A DNA stretch of 64,000 nt, from contig NC_092872.1 of NCBI RefSeq assembly GCF_028372415.1, forward strand, positions 258,193,008 to 258,257,007. The letters run 5' to 3'. Numbering within the stretch: position 1 is the stretch's first letter; each line of letters opens with the position of its first letter. Below the pieces are notes generated by a model that did not search any database, was not told the DNA's origin, and worked only from the letters and a program-made list of their open reading frames with translations. The DNA is from Notamacropus eugenii. Lineage: Eukaryota > Chordata > Mammalia > Diprotodontia > Macropodidae. Made by a program: the position numbers and the translations under genes. Of the stretch, positions 43,440 through 53,304 are shown in pieces.

Positions 43440-43785
43440 ACTTCTGCATTAGTACATGCAGATGGTTCCCAGATCTCTAGATCAAGTTCTAAGCTCTTGT
43501 TTCTGAGTTCCAGTCCTTCAATAGCAATGGCTCCTTGGATGTCTCGATCAGCATTTCAGACTCAACAAGTCCAAAATGGACACCATTACTTACACACCAT
43601 CACTTCACCCCAAATGCTCCCATTGTCTCAGCTTCTGAGAAGAGCACCACCATTCTCCCAATCACCAAGACTCTCAACCTCACCATTATCACTCTCTCAT
43701 CCCACTTATCTATTGCCAAAAATCTCATTGCTACCTTCACAACTCTTCCAGAATCCAGCCCTTTCTTGTGGCTCCCATGACCACC
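43440..43785 (+). repeat. L2 LINE ORF2 fragment
   Basis: 'gatggttcccagatctctag' (43462), 'tcaacaagtccaaaatgga' (43563), 'agaagagcaccaccattctc' (43637): the L2 region just after the RT core. The overlapping 173-codon frame (43356-43877) is a chance product. Confidence 0.75.
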
Positions 43786-44129
43786 ATAGGGACAGTTCAC
43801 ACACAAGCACACAGAACACACAGGTGCATATTCATATGGGGAAAGGGCCACATACAAATATATGCATGGAGAGATAGCCACACATTCTCACTCACATGTA
43901 TCTGCCAGAAGGACCTAAGAACATGCTTAGGCAAGTCAGTAATACTGTATCACTCACCCAAATGATATTTGACTAAATGCTTTTCTCTCTTCTTCCATGG
44001 GGAATCTGAATGAAGGCTTCACTTGTATTTCCTTCCTCTCCTTAGCACTCAGATAGGTCTCACCACCTGTGCCCCATTCTACACATTATGCTGCCCCTTC
44101 CCTCCTGCTTCTCTGTCCTCCTTCCTTGT
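43786..44129. other. Unique DNA
   Basis: CA-rich at 43798-43830; otherwise nothing recognised. Confidence 0.4.
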
Positions 44130-44505
44130 AGGTTGAAAGGCAGCCCAGTGCAGTGGAGAGAAGCCTCAGGCCCAAGTTGGAAGACCTGAGCTAAAGTCTC
44201 CACTCCATCCACCCACCACACCATCCATCCATCCATCCACCATGCCATTCATCCATCCATCCACCACACCATCCACCCATCCATTCACCATGCCATTCAT
44301 CCATCTGTCCACCACATCATCCATCCATCCACCATGCCATGGCCAGTCTTATAACTGGGGGCAAATTACTGGGTTTTTTTGAGGCTCAGCTTCCTGATCT
44401 TTAGTGGGAGAATACCACCTAGCTCTACTTTATCTCACAGAATTGTCATCATGAGAACAGTATTTTGTAAATGGTACGATGCTATAGAAATTAGTTATTT
44501 TTAGC
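44130..44505 (+). repeat. MIR/MIR3 SINE carrying a minisatellite
   Basis: Head 'ggcagcccagtgcagtgg' (44139), 'ttggaagacctgagctaaag' (~44177); tail resumes 'gggggcaaattactggg' (~44357) and 'catcatgagaacagtatt' (~44447). The gap is the 24-bp minisatellite. Confidence 0.7.
44213..44340. repeat. 24-bp minisatellite with alternating A/B units
   Basis: Six units: A 44213-44236, B 44237-44260, A 44261-44284, B 44285-44308, A 44309-44328 (20 bp), B 44329-44340 (partial). A starts 'ccaccacaccatcc'; B starts 'ccaccatgccattc'. Both end in CCAT tetramers. Confidence 0.92.
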
Positions 44506-44514
44506 AAAGAGAAT

Positions 44515-44695
44515 GTGAGAGTTAAATGAGACTTTAGAAAGCACTTAGCCCAACTCCTTCATTTTGCAGAGAAAATTGAGACCCAGAAAGGAAAAGAGAT
44601 TTATTTGCCCAAGGTCACAGAGGCAGTCAGGGGTAGTTCTTGGACTTGAACCATGCCTTTTTGGCTCCAAGTCCAATGTCCACATCCTCACATGC
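44515..44695 (-). repeat. MIR3-class SINE
   Basis: 'gagaaaattgagacccag' (44569), 'gcccaaggtcacagagg' (~44607), 'ttggctccaagtccaatg' (~44661). Confidence 0.75.
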
Positions 44696-44707
44696 AGGCA
44701 ATGTAGA

Positions 44708-44968
44708 TGACAGTGGGTAGCACAGTGGATAGAGCTCTGGAGACAGGAAGACGAGTTCAAATCCAGTCTCAGATACTTAGTTGCTGGGTGACCCTGGACA
44801 AGTCACTTAGCCTCAGTTTGCCTTGGTTTTCTCATCTGCAAAATGGGGATGATAGTAGCATTATTATGATGTTATGTTATGAGGATCAAGTGATTGTAAA
44901 GTACTATGTAAATGCCAGTGATTATAGAAATTATTATTATATATCATATGATATATATTATTATTAGT
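44708..44968 (+). repeat. MIR (MON1-like) SINE
   Basis: 'gtgggtagcacagtggatag' (44713), 'caagtcacttagcctcagtt' (44799), 'tgaggatcaagtgattgtaa' (~44879), ending in an ATT/ATA run. Confidence 0.85.
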
Positions 44969-44989
44969 TTTTTGTTTGTATGTTCGCTT

Positions 44990-45330
44990 GTTTTGCCCAG
45001 ACCTGCATTTCCATCAGTATGGGAAATTCCGCAGATACCGAGTGATGATTCTGAAGTCCTAGGGCCTCCAAGGCTGACTGACCTAAGTGTCCTGAGTTCA
45101 GCTGCTATCTAGTACATGGAGTGGGGGAGGGTTGGCTCAGGACTTGAATCTCTACCTATTCCACTCTCCCTCCATCCTCTGCACCATGTTATTTCTCATT
45201 TTTATATGATAACACAGATCACATCACATGATAACAACCTCTATTAACCATATCACTATATTATATTATATCTTATATTACATTGTTATATTATATACTG
45301 TATTTTTATTATCATCATCATTATTAGTCC
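44990..45330. other. Old SINE relic and AT-rich DNA
   Basis: 'catttccatcagtatgggaa' (~45006) and 'aattccgcagatac' suggest the second MIR3 subtype. From 45225 to 45330 the sequence is AT-rich and simple. Confidence 0.4.
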
Positions 45331-45465
45331 CACCTCTGACACATACTCATTGTGTTAACATGGACAGTCACTTACCTCTAAGTGTCCCAGCTCACTCTGT
45401 AAGACTCTCCATGTTGCAGAGAAGGTGTTGGTTGGCATTGGCGGTGGGAGTTTGCTATGTCAATA
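45331..45465 (+). repeat. MIR3-related SINE, second subtype
   Basis: 'c​ctctgacacatactc'-type head, 'acagtcacttacctctaag' (~45364), and the diagnostic 'gttgcagagaaggtgttgg' (~45413). Confidence 0.55.
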
Positions 45466-45494
45466 GAATCCTCAGCCGTAGTCCCCAGCCCTAT

Positions 45495-45625
45495 CCACCA
45501 TTAGTTTTTAAGTCCCTACTCAGAGTCAAGCCCTGAAGATACAAAGAGAAGAGTGAACAGTCCCTGCCTTCAAGACTCATACATTCTTTCAGAGGAGACT
45601 GCATGTGCATCAGTACGTATATGTA
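45495..45625 (-). repeat. L2 3' end fragment
   Basis: 'gtccctactcagagtcaagc' (45512), 'cagtccctgccttcaagact' (45559). Confidence 0.65.
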
Positions 45626-45671
45626 GACTACTGACCCAAATGAACATAAAGTGACTTTAGTAATACAGTTT

Positions 45672-45912
45672 TGTTTTTGTTGCTCAGACCTGTGCAATTT
45701 GTGGCTTCATTTGGGATTTTTTCAGCAAAGATAGCAGAGTGGTTTGCCATTTCCTTCTCCAGCTCCTTTGACAGATGAGGAAACTGAGGCAAACAGGGTT
45801 AAGTGGATTGCCCAGGGTCACACAGCTGGTGAGTGTCTGAGACCAGATTTGAACTCAAGTCTTCCTGACTCCAGGACCAGCTCTCTATCCACTGCACCAC
45901 CTAACTGACCCA
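45672..45912 (-). repeat. MAR1-type SINE, near full length
   Basis: 'agtggtttgccatttccttc' (45738), 'gaggaaactgaggcaaacag' (45777), 'ctctatccactgcaccacct' (45883). One of the best-kept copies. Confidence 0.9.
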
Positions 45913-47124
45913 TCTCTTTCTTTTACCTTCCCAGAGTCACAACTGGGAATTCTGGTGCCCAGGGACAATCAGGGAGAAAAGATAGAGTGCCTCATTAACT
46001 CAGGTCTGACCACTACAGTTTATGGGTGAAGCAGACTGATGACAGGGGTCATGGGAATTCAGGAGGTGCTTGAAGAGGGGACATGGGATGAGAGTGGAGA
46101 AGACCATGGGGCAGATAGTAAATGCACCACAAAGGAGGGACAGTGATGGGGAGGGAAGTTCATGGAGGACAGCCACAAGAATTTGGGCAGGATGGAATGA
46201 ATTGTTCAGGGGGGACAGCAAAGGGAAGGAGGCTGGTAAGTGGCCAGTGAGGAGTAAAGAGTAGGTCAACTCTTCCTTCTGTCACTGAGGGTCAGACGTT
46301 AGGAGAGAAGGAGTCATCCCTAGAGGAGAGCCAAGGGATGCAGGAGGTCTTCAGGAGAAAGCCAGGCTTCAGGAGCTCCCAGACATGCAATGAAGGCAGT
46401 GAGTAGAGGTCTACGACAAAGGAGAGGTGGTTAGCAATTGAAAAGAAAAGGTTCCAGGGAGGGTAGAGGAGGGAGGCTAAAGAAAGGGGATTGATTTGAA
46501 CTGGATAAGGTGGAATGTAGGGAGGAAAGGCAGAAAAAGGATTTCAAAGAAAGGAGAAGAGGCTGGGGGAGGGAGAGGTTGACAAGGGGTAAAAGGGCTG
46601 ACCTCTTCCCTTGCCCTTCCCACGCAACTGCCCACAAACTACCCTTCCTCTAGGCTACATTTTTCTCCTCCCCCTACCCCTGTACAAAGGCTCCGAAGGC
46701 TCACGGCAGACCAAAAGATGAAGAGTTGTCTTTAAACCACGTAAGGAAAGAATCGGCATCCTCACTCCCACTAATGTCAAAGCCCTGGGCCAAAACCCCA
46801 GCTGATCCAACCTAGTTACAGCTTAGCTTCTCTAAGGTCTCAGATCTGTGCTACTTGGTCCTCAGCAGGCCTTTTTTCTTTCTTGCCTTCTAAGGAAGGC
46901 ACAGCTGAGGTCCCCTCTTTCCACTGAGTCCTCAGTCTTCCCTGGGAGTTGTCAGTCAGCCAAACTCAGGACAGCAGCCAGCAGAGGGTCCCTGGAGAGG
47001 GACTAGACAGAGAAATCAAAGCCACATTGTTCCCTGGCTGCTCATCAAACCCTGGCAGGACCACACTAGGCAGTCTCATTTCAATGAATTTGCATGAAAT
47101 GTTTTTCATCCCCAATGTGTCCCC
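45913..47124. other. Unique DNA, purine-rich at 46060-46600
   Basis: No family recognised over 1.2 kb. The plus strand is strongly purine-biased from 46060 to 46600, then balanced. Frames are short and show no domain. Confidence 0.4.
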
Positions 47125-47158
47125 AACACACACAGGGAACACACACACACACACACAC
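47125..47158. repeat. (CA)n microsatellite
   Basis: Two CA runs separated by 'gggaa'. Confidence 0.85.
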
Positions 47159-47324
47159 CTCTTTACCACACCTAGTTTTCCAAAGCCTGAACCAGCCCTG
47201 AACCATCCCTCTGCTCTGCGGTATCACAAGAGCCTTAACTCTCCGGTCTGAGCTACTGATGACATCACAGAGAGTAGATTCTGTCTTCTCTGACCCCTGA
47301 ACACTGTGCACTGGAAAAGGCTGT

Positions 47325-47400
47325 CCAATTAGACTGATATTTACTGAGCCCCTGCCATCTGCTCCAGCTAGGCACTGGGCTCATGATGTAGTAGGGATTC
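47325..47400 (-). repeat. L2 3' scrap
   Basis: 'atatttactgagcccctgcc' (47338), 'taggcactgggctcat'. Confidence 0.5.
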
Positions 47401-47585
47401 AAGACACGTAGAGTGGATTTGGATCCAGAGGCTTTGAGTTCAAATCCAGACCCACTATTAACTGCCTACTCTGACCTTAGGTGACTCATCTATCTTCTCA
47501 GACTCATCACATAAATTGAGGGAGCAAGTTGACTAAATGATTTCTAATGTACCTTCTAGCACCAAGTCCGACAATCCTCTAACTT
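47400..47585 (+). repeat. MIR3-class SINE
   Basis: 'tttgagttcaaatccagacc' (47433), 'gaccttaggtgactcatct' (~47473), tail 'ttctagcaccaagtccgaca' (~47554). Confidence 0.65.
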
Positions 47586-47689
47586 GAAATATCGAACAAT
47601 ATTAGAAGCATTCAAGTGAATGTTTAGTTGAATGAACTCAAGTGGAAGACAGACAGTAAATACTAAGGCACTCTGCTAAGAATCATAGC

Positions 47690-47850
47690 ATTCCAGATTT
47701 AAGGATGAAAGACATCCTAAATCTAGTCCAAACCCCTCATTTTATTGAGGCACAGTGACCTGCTCCAGGTGACATGTCATGTTTCAGGAAGGTTCATTCT
47801 TTTTTATTCCAAGTTGAGTGCCCCCTCTACTATCAGAACAGTCAGGGAAG
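47690..47850 (-). repeat. MIR3-class SINE
   Basis: 'atcctaaatctagtccaaac' (47714), 'cctcattttattgaggcac' (~47735); worn. Confidence 0.6.
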
Positions 47851-48051
47851 ACTCTGGGCTTGAGCAGAGCCCAAAAGGCTTTGGTCAACAAAATGAAGGA
47901 GGTCATCTCTGACAATATGGAAACTAGCCTGGCTGTGAGCAAAGGAGAGAAGGTGGGGCTAGATGCTCAAGGATAACACTCTTTCATTCTTGGCTCTGAC
48001 AGGCAAAGTCCCCCCCAAATTGATATCTCTTCATTTCCTTTGTCATATCTT
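47851..48051. other. Unique DNA, nothing recognised
   Basis: Short gap between SINEs; no signature. Confidence 0.4.
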
Positions 48052-48222
48052 GGTATTACAGATTAAGATATGGAAGAGACCTTAGACATCATTGTTCCTG
48101 ATACTCGTGAAGAAACAGAGACCCCAAGAGCGTCTTCCCAAGATCTGATCAATTATAAATATCAGAGCCAGGACTCCAACCCAGAACATCAGGCTCTAAA
48201 TGCATCCCCATGCTGTCCTCCT
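48052..48222 (-). repeat. MIR3-class SINE
   Basis: 'gaagagaccttagacatcat' (~48073), 'aagaaacagagaccccaaga' (48110), 'ccaggactccaacccagaac' (~48167). Confidence 0.75.
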
Positions 48223-48445
48223 AGCTTGAGAGATGTGTGTGTGTATGTATGTACATGTATATGCATGTGTATGAATATGTGCATATACACACATGTACAT
48301 ATATGTATAGAATGTGAGCTCCCTGAGAGTAAGGATTCTAACATGCTTGGTTTCGGTACCAAATCTCATCTTCCTGGTTTGAGACATATGTGTGTATGCA
48401 TGTATATATGTATACATACAGAAATACATACGTACATCTGTACAT
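48215..48445. repeat. Duplicated TG/TA microsatellite
   Basis: Two alternating-purine tracts (48232-48310, 48385-48445) are each preceded by a similar lead: 'agcttgagagatgtgtgtg' (48222) and 'ggtttgagacatatgtgtg' (48377). An L2-like scrap ('aatgtgagctccctgagag' 48310) lies between. Confidence 0.7.
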
Positions 48446-48554
48446 GTCATCTTCCTTGATGAATGTGACCACTGGCTCCTTTGACTGAACTTATCATACT
48501 TCGGATTTCTCATTTTCATTTCTCATTCTTAATATAAGGAAAGGGAAAGGAAGG

Positions 48555-48760
48555 GAATGTGCTAGGTACTGTGCTAAGCTTTTTATAAATATTAACTCGT
48601 TTGATCCTCACTACAATCCTGGGAAGTAGGCACTATTATTACTATCTCTATTTTACAGTTCAGGAAACTGAGGCCAATAGAGGTTTAGTGACTTGCCCAG
48701 GGTCACACAGCTAATAAGCATCTAAGGCCATATTTGAACCCAGGTCTTCCTGGTTCAGGA
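48555..48760 (-). repeat. MIR (MON1-like) SINE
   Basis: 'tgatcctcactacaatcctg' (48603), 'caggaaactgaggccaatag' (48661), 'tgacttgcccagggtcac' (~48689). Confidence 0.85.
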
Positions 48761-48944
48761 ATGAAATGCCTATGTCTTGCCTCCCTCTTCTAGACTTCAT
48801 GATGACTGAGATGAAGTTTTATTCATTGTTGTGTCCAGTAAAATGTCCCACAATTGCGAAGCACCTAACAGATATTTGCCAGAGGAACAAATTATATTCG
48901 TTACCCTCATCAACTATCATAGCCTTTTTTTATTAGTATCAAAA

Positions 48945-49110
48945 GTCTACCTGTTGTTCAGGGTTTATCTACAATTCCGCCTCCTCCATGAAGCCCTCCC
49001 TGATTTGACTCTGGGAAATTCCTATAAGATTGAGTGTGTGCCTCTTAGATTCTCATCACAGCTTTCCTCATGTCACAGTTATTTTGTGGCCATGTCTTTC
49101 AATGAATAGC
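48945..49110 (+). repeat. L2 LINE fragment
   Basis: 'cctcctccatgaagccctcc' (48980) is the L2 ORF2 end block; the remainder is worn. Confidence 0.55.
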
Positions 49111-49129
49111 ACCATGGTTTTCTTCTTCC

Positions 49130-49300
49130 TCGATCCTTTGGATCACCTTGCCAAACCCAGGGATGGCTCTGGAGGAGAAAGTGATGCTTGTGACCTTGCT
49201 CAATCCTCCCTCATTCAAACCAATGTCAACTGCAAGTCATGTCATCATCTTGATGTCATGGTCCTCCTTGAGAAAGAAGGACAAATACAAGCCAATGTAA
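49130..49300 (+). repeat. Interspersed repeat of unclear class, copy B
   Basis: 'gatggctctggaggagaaag' (49162), 'tgcaagtcatgtcatc' (~49231), 'tgatgtcatggtcctccttg' (49252): same tail as copy A at 36.6 kb. Confidence 0.6.
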
Positions 49301-49399
49301 AAGGTCAGTGTTATATTGGAATGATAGGAGTCTAGTCAGAGAATCTGGGTTTTAGGATTTGGTTTGCGCCTCTATAAAATTAGGGACTGGGAAATGGAA

Positions 49400-49690
49400 T
49401 GCTATATAGTCATCATGACCAAGAAGAATGGCCCTGGAGAAGATGAGAAAAAGTTCTTCCCTCCCTTTTGCAGAGCTGGGGGACTATGGGTGTAAAACGC
49501 TGGAGGTACTATTAGACTCAGTTGGTTTGTTAGTTAGTTTGACTTCAAATGTTTTTTTCTATTTTCTTCTTTGTTGCACTAAATAGTTTGTCGGGTGGAA
49601 GAGGAGGGAAGGATATATATTTTTTTAAATGAAGATATAAAAACAAAAGGTGCCTATATAAATTTCAAAATAAACATTTAAAATCAATAA
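49400..49690 (+). repeat. L1 3' UTR fragment
   Basis: 'gagctgggggactatgggtg' (49473), 'gaggagggaaggatatata' (~49599), 'aagatataaaaacaaaagg' (~49632): the sense counterpart of the antisense scraps at 11.9-12.2 kb. Confidence 0.5.
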
Positions 49691-49860
49691 AATATATTAT
49701 AATCTGTAATATAAACATACTTTTGTAACATGAATAGATTATAGTTATATAATATAAATATAATCATTTATGTAATTATAAATTATGATGTAATGTGCAA
49801 TATAAATAGAATTATAAATGTAACTATTTCTGAAATAAACATACCTAAATATTATATATG
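49665..49860. repeat. AT-rich low-complexity DNA
   Basis: 'aatataaatataat'-type sequence with loosely repeated 'aataaacatac' words (49711, 49833). Confidence 0.75.
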
Positions 49861-49892
49861 TCATTCATGTGTACTTACATAAAAAGGGGAGC

Positions 49893-49950
49893 GGACAACG
49901 TGACCTTTGAAGAACCTCCCAGCTCATAGATTTACTAGAAATATTCTATG
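49893..49950 (+). repeat. MIR3 tail scrap
   Basis: 'acgtgacctttgaagaacct' followed by 'cccagctcatagatttacta' (49918). Confidence 0.5.
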
Positions 49951-50440
49951 TCCATGTTCTAAGACCACTCCCAGCTGACAATCTAGAGCATATGGATGAA
50001 TGACCCCTCCATCTCTGATGTTCTTCCATGTGCCATAAATCTAAATTCCAGCATCAGAAAGAGATGACAAAATCTAAGGAATGGCTTGAGATGAAGGTCT
50101 AACCTGCTACGGTAAGTAAATACATGAATTAAAAGTAATCCTAGCCCCCACTCTTCATGAGTCCAGGCAAGAGCTCAAGCCAGACACACACAAGAAATTC
50201 TCTTCATCTCCCCTCCCTTTTCCCCAATTAGTCAGATTTCCAAAGGATTCACTCTAGACCAGGATAGGTGTGAGGGTGAGGTGAAGAGCTGATCATGGAG
50301 GCGACCCAGTATCAGGAGAACAGCAAAACTGGCCCCAAGACTCCCCTTCATTGGAGGCACCATCTCTACCGCTGAGTCACCTAGAGCCCTCCTACTCTCT
50401 CTGCATCCCTTCAGATCTGGTTCTTAGGAGAAGCCCTGAG
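49951..50440. other. Unique DNA
   Basis: No repeat or gene signature. Confidence 0.4.
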
Positions 50441-50444
50441 ATCA

Positions 50445-50620
50445 GAATGTCAGAAATGTCAGAAATGCAAAGGAATCCAGAGACCATCTAATGCAACCCT
50501 CACCAATCTTACAAGTGAGTAAACTGAGACTCACTTTCCAAAGGGGCACACGGTGAGTTAGAGGTGAACCTGGGATTTGAACCCAACCTTCCTATAGGTA
50601 GTTCATGGTACTCCGTGTCC
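50445..50620 (-). repeat. MIR3-class SINE
   Basis: 'ccagagaccatctaatgcaa' (50477), 'aaactgagactcactttcc' (~50521), 'gggatttgaacccaaccttc' (50572). 'gtcagaaat' is duplicated at 50449-50466. Confidence 0.75.
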
Positions 50621-51160
50621 TGGATAGAGCTGGCAGGAGTCCAAGCTCCTCCTCTGACTCATGACTAGGGAATCCTGGGCAAATCTCTTAACCTCTCTTT
50701 GACTCAGTTTCCTCAACTATAAAGTGAGGATAATCTTAGCATCTACCTAGCAGGATCATTGTGAAGCTCAAAAGAGATAACATTTATAAAGTACTTAGGA
50801 GTATCTAGCACACTGTAGGTGTTGATGGTAGTAGTAGTACCAGCAGTAATAGAAGCAGTAGTATTAGTAGTAATAGAAGCAGTAGTACTTGCACTAGTAA
50901 TAGAAGCAGTAATAGTAATAGTAGTAATTGTGGTACTGTAGTGATGGTGGTAGTAAAGTAGGGAGAGCACTGGCCTTGCAGTCAGGAAGATATGGGTTCA
51001 AATCCTGTCTCTGACACTTGCTGTTGGAGAAATTCCTTAACCTCTCTGAAACTCAATTTTCTCATCTACAAAATGGTATTAATAATATCTTTCTTTAGTC
51101 ACCTACTTTATAGAGTTACTGTGAATTCCTAACAAGATATTGTGTATTAAGAATTATTTT
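50620..51160 (+). repeat. Two MIR SINEs flanking an AGT repeat
   Basis: First copy 50620-50826 ('ctgggcaaatctcttaacct' 50676, 'gtatctagcacactgtagg' ~50801). Second copy 50958-51160 ('atgggttcaaatcctgtctc' 50992, 'ttcctta​acctctctg'-type block ~51034). Confidence 0.8.
50827..50957. repeat. (AGT)n-type microsatellite with internal repeat
   Basis: Triplet tract in which 'agtaatagaagcagta' occurs three times at 26-34-bp spacing (from about 50844), suggesting unit-level duplications. Confidence 0.85.
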
Positions 51161-51189
51161 TCTTTTCTGGGAAATCATTGTTCATAGAT

Positions 51190-51345
51190 TGTAGTCACAA
51201 AATGTTAGCACTGCAAAGAATTCTAGAGACCATCTAACTCCTCATTTGAGAGATGGGAAAAGGGAGCCTCCAAGAATGGAAGTAATCTGTAGGCACTCAC
51301 ACAGCTTGTGGGACACACTAGATAAATTCAGGTTGACTGCCCAGG
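51190..51345 (-). repeat. MIR3-class SINE
   Basis: 'ttctagagaccatctaactc' (51221), 'gatgggaaaagggagcctcc' (51252); worn head. Confidence 0.65.
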
Positions 51346-51725
51346 AGTCCGTCAGGTCTTGGGATTCCCTAGCAAGGGGACCTTTCATTATCCCATCCTT
51401 TCCTAATCATTCCTTTATTCTCTAGACTTCCCCAACAGGTAGGGAGTGTGGAATAGCTTTGGCAAGCCATCAAGGCCCATTGTCCTACCTGCATGATCAA
51501 GTGAGACAATCCCTCCAGGTGCTGCCTACACACCTCTCTGTCTTGGCCAGCATGTGATGGAACAGGAACCCACCAGTCCCAACTGGATGCAAGAAACATT
51601 TATTTTCCTGGGATTTAGTAACCCAAGTTCGCTGCCAGCATTGTACCAGCATATCCCACAGACCTTTTCTCTTCTATGACTATGTATTTTCTCTTCCTAT
51701 AATGCCCCAAATTAGAAGAGACTTT
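51346..51725. other. Unique DNA
   Basis: No repeat. A 76-codon minus-strand frame without domain. Confidence 0.4.
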
Positions 51726-51727
51726 AA

Positions 51728-51912
51728 AGGCAATGTGGTACCATGGAAAGAACCCTGAATCTCAGCAGATTTGAGTTCAAATCAAAGCCTTCTACATGGG
51801 ATCTCTGTGGCCATGGTAACTCTTTGTACCTCTTGGGGATTCTCTTTCCTAATATTTGAAATTAGAGGAATGGCTATTCTCTTGGGTCCCTTCTAACTTA
51901 AATCCTAAAGGT
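51728..51912 (+). repeat. MIR3-class SINE
   Basis: 'gcaatgtggtaccatggaaa' (51731), 'gatttgagttcaaatcaaag' (51769), tail 'gggtcccttctaacttaaat' (51884). Confidence 0.75.
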
Positions 51913-51957
51913 CATTAAAGACCAGAACCCAGAACTCGCTGACCCCAGGGGTTTATG

Positions 51958-52140
51958 GTTCATAAAATTTAGGACTGGAAAGAACTTGAGGAGGTGTCAT
52001 ACAGGCCACCTCCCCCATTTGCCAGATGAGGACTCACTGGGATGTCACTTGCCCAAGGACTTATGGCTGGTGTGCATCAGAGCCAGAATTCAAACCAAGG
52101 ATATTGTATTTCATCTCCAGTATTCTTTCTACTATGCCTT
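51958..52140 (-). repeat. MIR3-class SINE
   Basis: 'ttaggactggaaagaacttg' (51969), 'ccccatttgccagatgagg' (~52012), 'gaattcaaaccaaggatatt' (~52087). Confidence 0.75.
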
Positions 52141-52206
52141 GGGAAATGATCCAAAGAAACTTGCCTTGGTTCTAGGGCTCCTTCCTACGTTATATTTCAA
52201 AAGAGG

Positions 52207-52270
52207 TCGTATGACTCAGTGAAAAGAGCACTTGAAGTCAAAAGATATGGGTGAGAGTTGTAGCTCTGGC
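52207..52270 (+). repeat. MIR3 head scrap
   Basis: 'gactcagtgaaaagagcact' (52213), interrupted by the MAR1 that follows. Confidence 0.5.
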
Positions 52271-52287
52271 CTTCCCAGTGCTGGGGC

Positions 52288-52542
52288 AGCATTGTTGTTT
52301 GGTTATTTCAACTGTGACCAACTCTTTGTGATCCCTTCTGGGGAGAGGTACTGGACTGGCTTGTCCTTTCTTCCTCCAGCTCATTTAACAGATGTGAAAA
52401 CTAAAGCAGACAGAATTAAGTGACTTGTCCAGGGTCACACAGCTAGTAAGTGTCTGGGGCCATATTTGAACTCAGGAAGATGAGTCTTTCTGACCCCAAG
52501 CCCAGCACTCTATCCATCCACTGCACCACCAAGCTGCCCCTG
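52288..52542 (-). repeat. MAR1-type SINE, full length
   Basis: 'caactctttgtgatcccttc' (52319), 'ccagggtcacacagctagta' (52429), 'ccactgcaccaccaagctgc' (~52517). Confidence 0.9.
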
Positions 52543-52702
52543 GGATGCTGTACAAGAGGTATAACCCTTGTACCAGAGTCTCACATAGGGACACTTTGGG
52601 AGATTTCTCAGATTTCTAATACATTGACCCCATCCAGAAAATCTGATATTTTCTCTGTGTAAGATACTATCCTGTGTATAGTCATCAAGTCCCCTTCTGA
52701 TA

Positions 52703-52797
52703 GAAGAAGAAGAAGAAGAAGAAGAAGAAGAAGAAGAAGACGAAGAAGACGAAGAAGTCGAAGAAGACGAAAGAAGGAGAAGGAGAAGAAGAGAGCA
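52703..52797. repeat. (GAA)n microsatellite
   Basis: Pure GAA to 52740, then GAC/GTC-interrupted to 52797. It immediately precedes the antisense poly-A signal of the next feature, so it may have grown from a retro-tail. Confidence 0.92.
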
Positions 52798-53290
52798 GAA
52801 TGTTTATTTATTGGTGGTGAAGAAAGCAAAGTTCTTCCCAGAGCTGAAATCTATCAACACTTGCCAAGGAGTAACCCTTCTTCAGGGAGCCATAATATAT
52901 TGGTTACTTATAGCCACATCCTCCCAGGAGGAGACACATTCCAACTCAGAGCAGAGCGCTTAGCACAGTTAGTTCTCCATAGCTCCCAGCAGTAAGCATC
53001 CACTGTCCCATGTCTGCAGTTACCTCCCAAGATAGTTAGGGGCATCATCAGCATTCTCTGTCCCATTATTGCTCCCACAAATGCAAAACACAGTCCCTCC
53101 ACTAAGGAGCCCACTCTTGTGCTAAGATTTCAGCAGACCTCTGGCCTCCATAAAAGTGTGCTCAGCAGGCAGATACGGTATGTATTGTGGATCCCCCTCT
53201 GATCTTTTATCAGGTTATTATCATTGACACTGGATTGGGTCATTCATGACATGATTATGACTCTTTCATCTGGGTCACATGCTTCCCTCC
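52798..53290 (-). mobile_element. Possible solitary LTR or retro-copied transcript end
   Basis: On the minus strand an 'aataaataaa' polyadenylation signal (complement of about 52805-52814) ends ~490 bp of otherwise unique DNA, with a TATA-like 'ataagtaaccaatatatt' about 100 bp upstream. That layout fits the end of an old LTR fossil; a processed transcript end is the alternative. No second LTR, coding part or TSD seen. Confidence 0.28.
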
Positions 53291-53304
53291 CCCATTCATT
53301 CTTC

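Noticed and set aside
43356-43877. 173-codon frame
   Set aside because: It overlaps an L2 ORF2 fragment in a different frame, and its residue mix follows the L2 pyrimidine-rich strand.
44213-44340. CRISPR-like direct repeats
   Set aside because: Units are contiguous with no unique spacers, and the setting is a vertebrate SINE.
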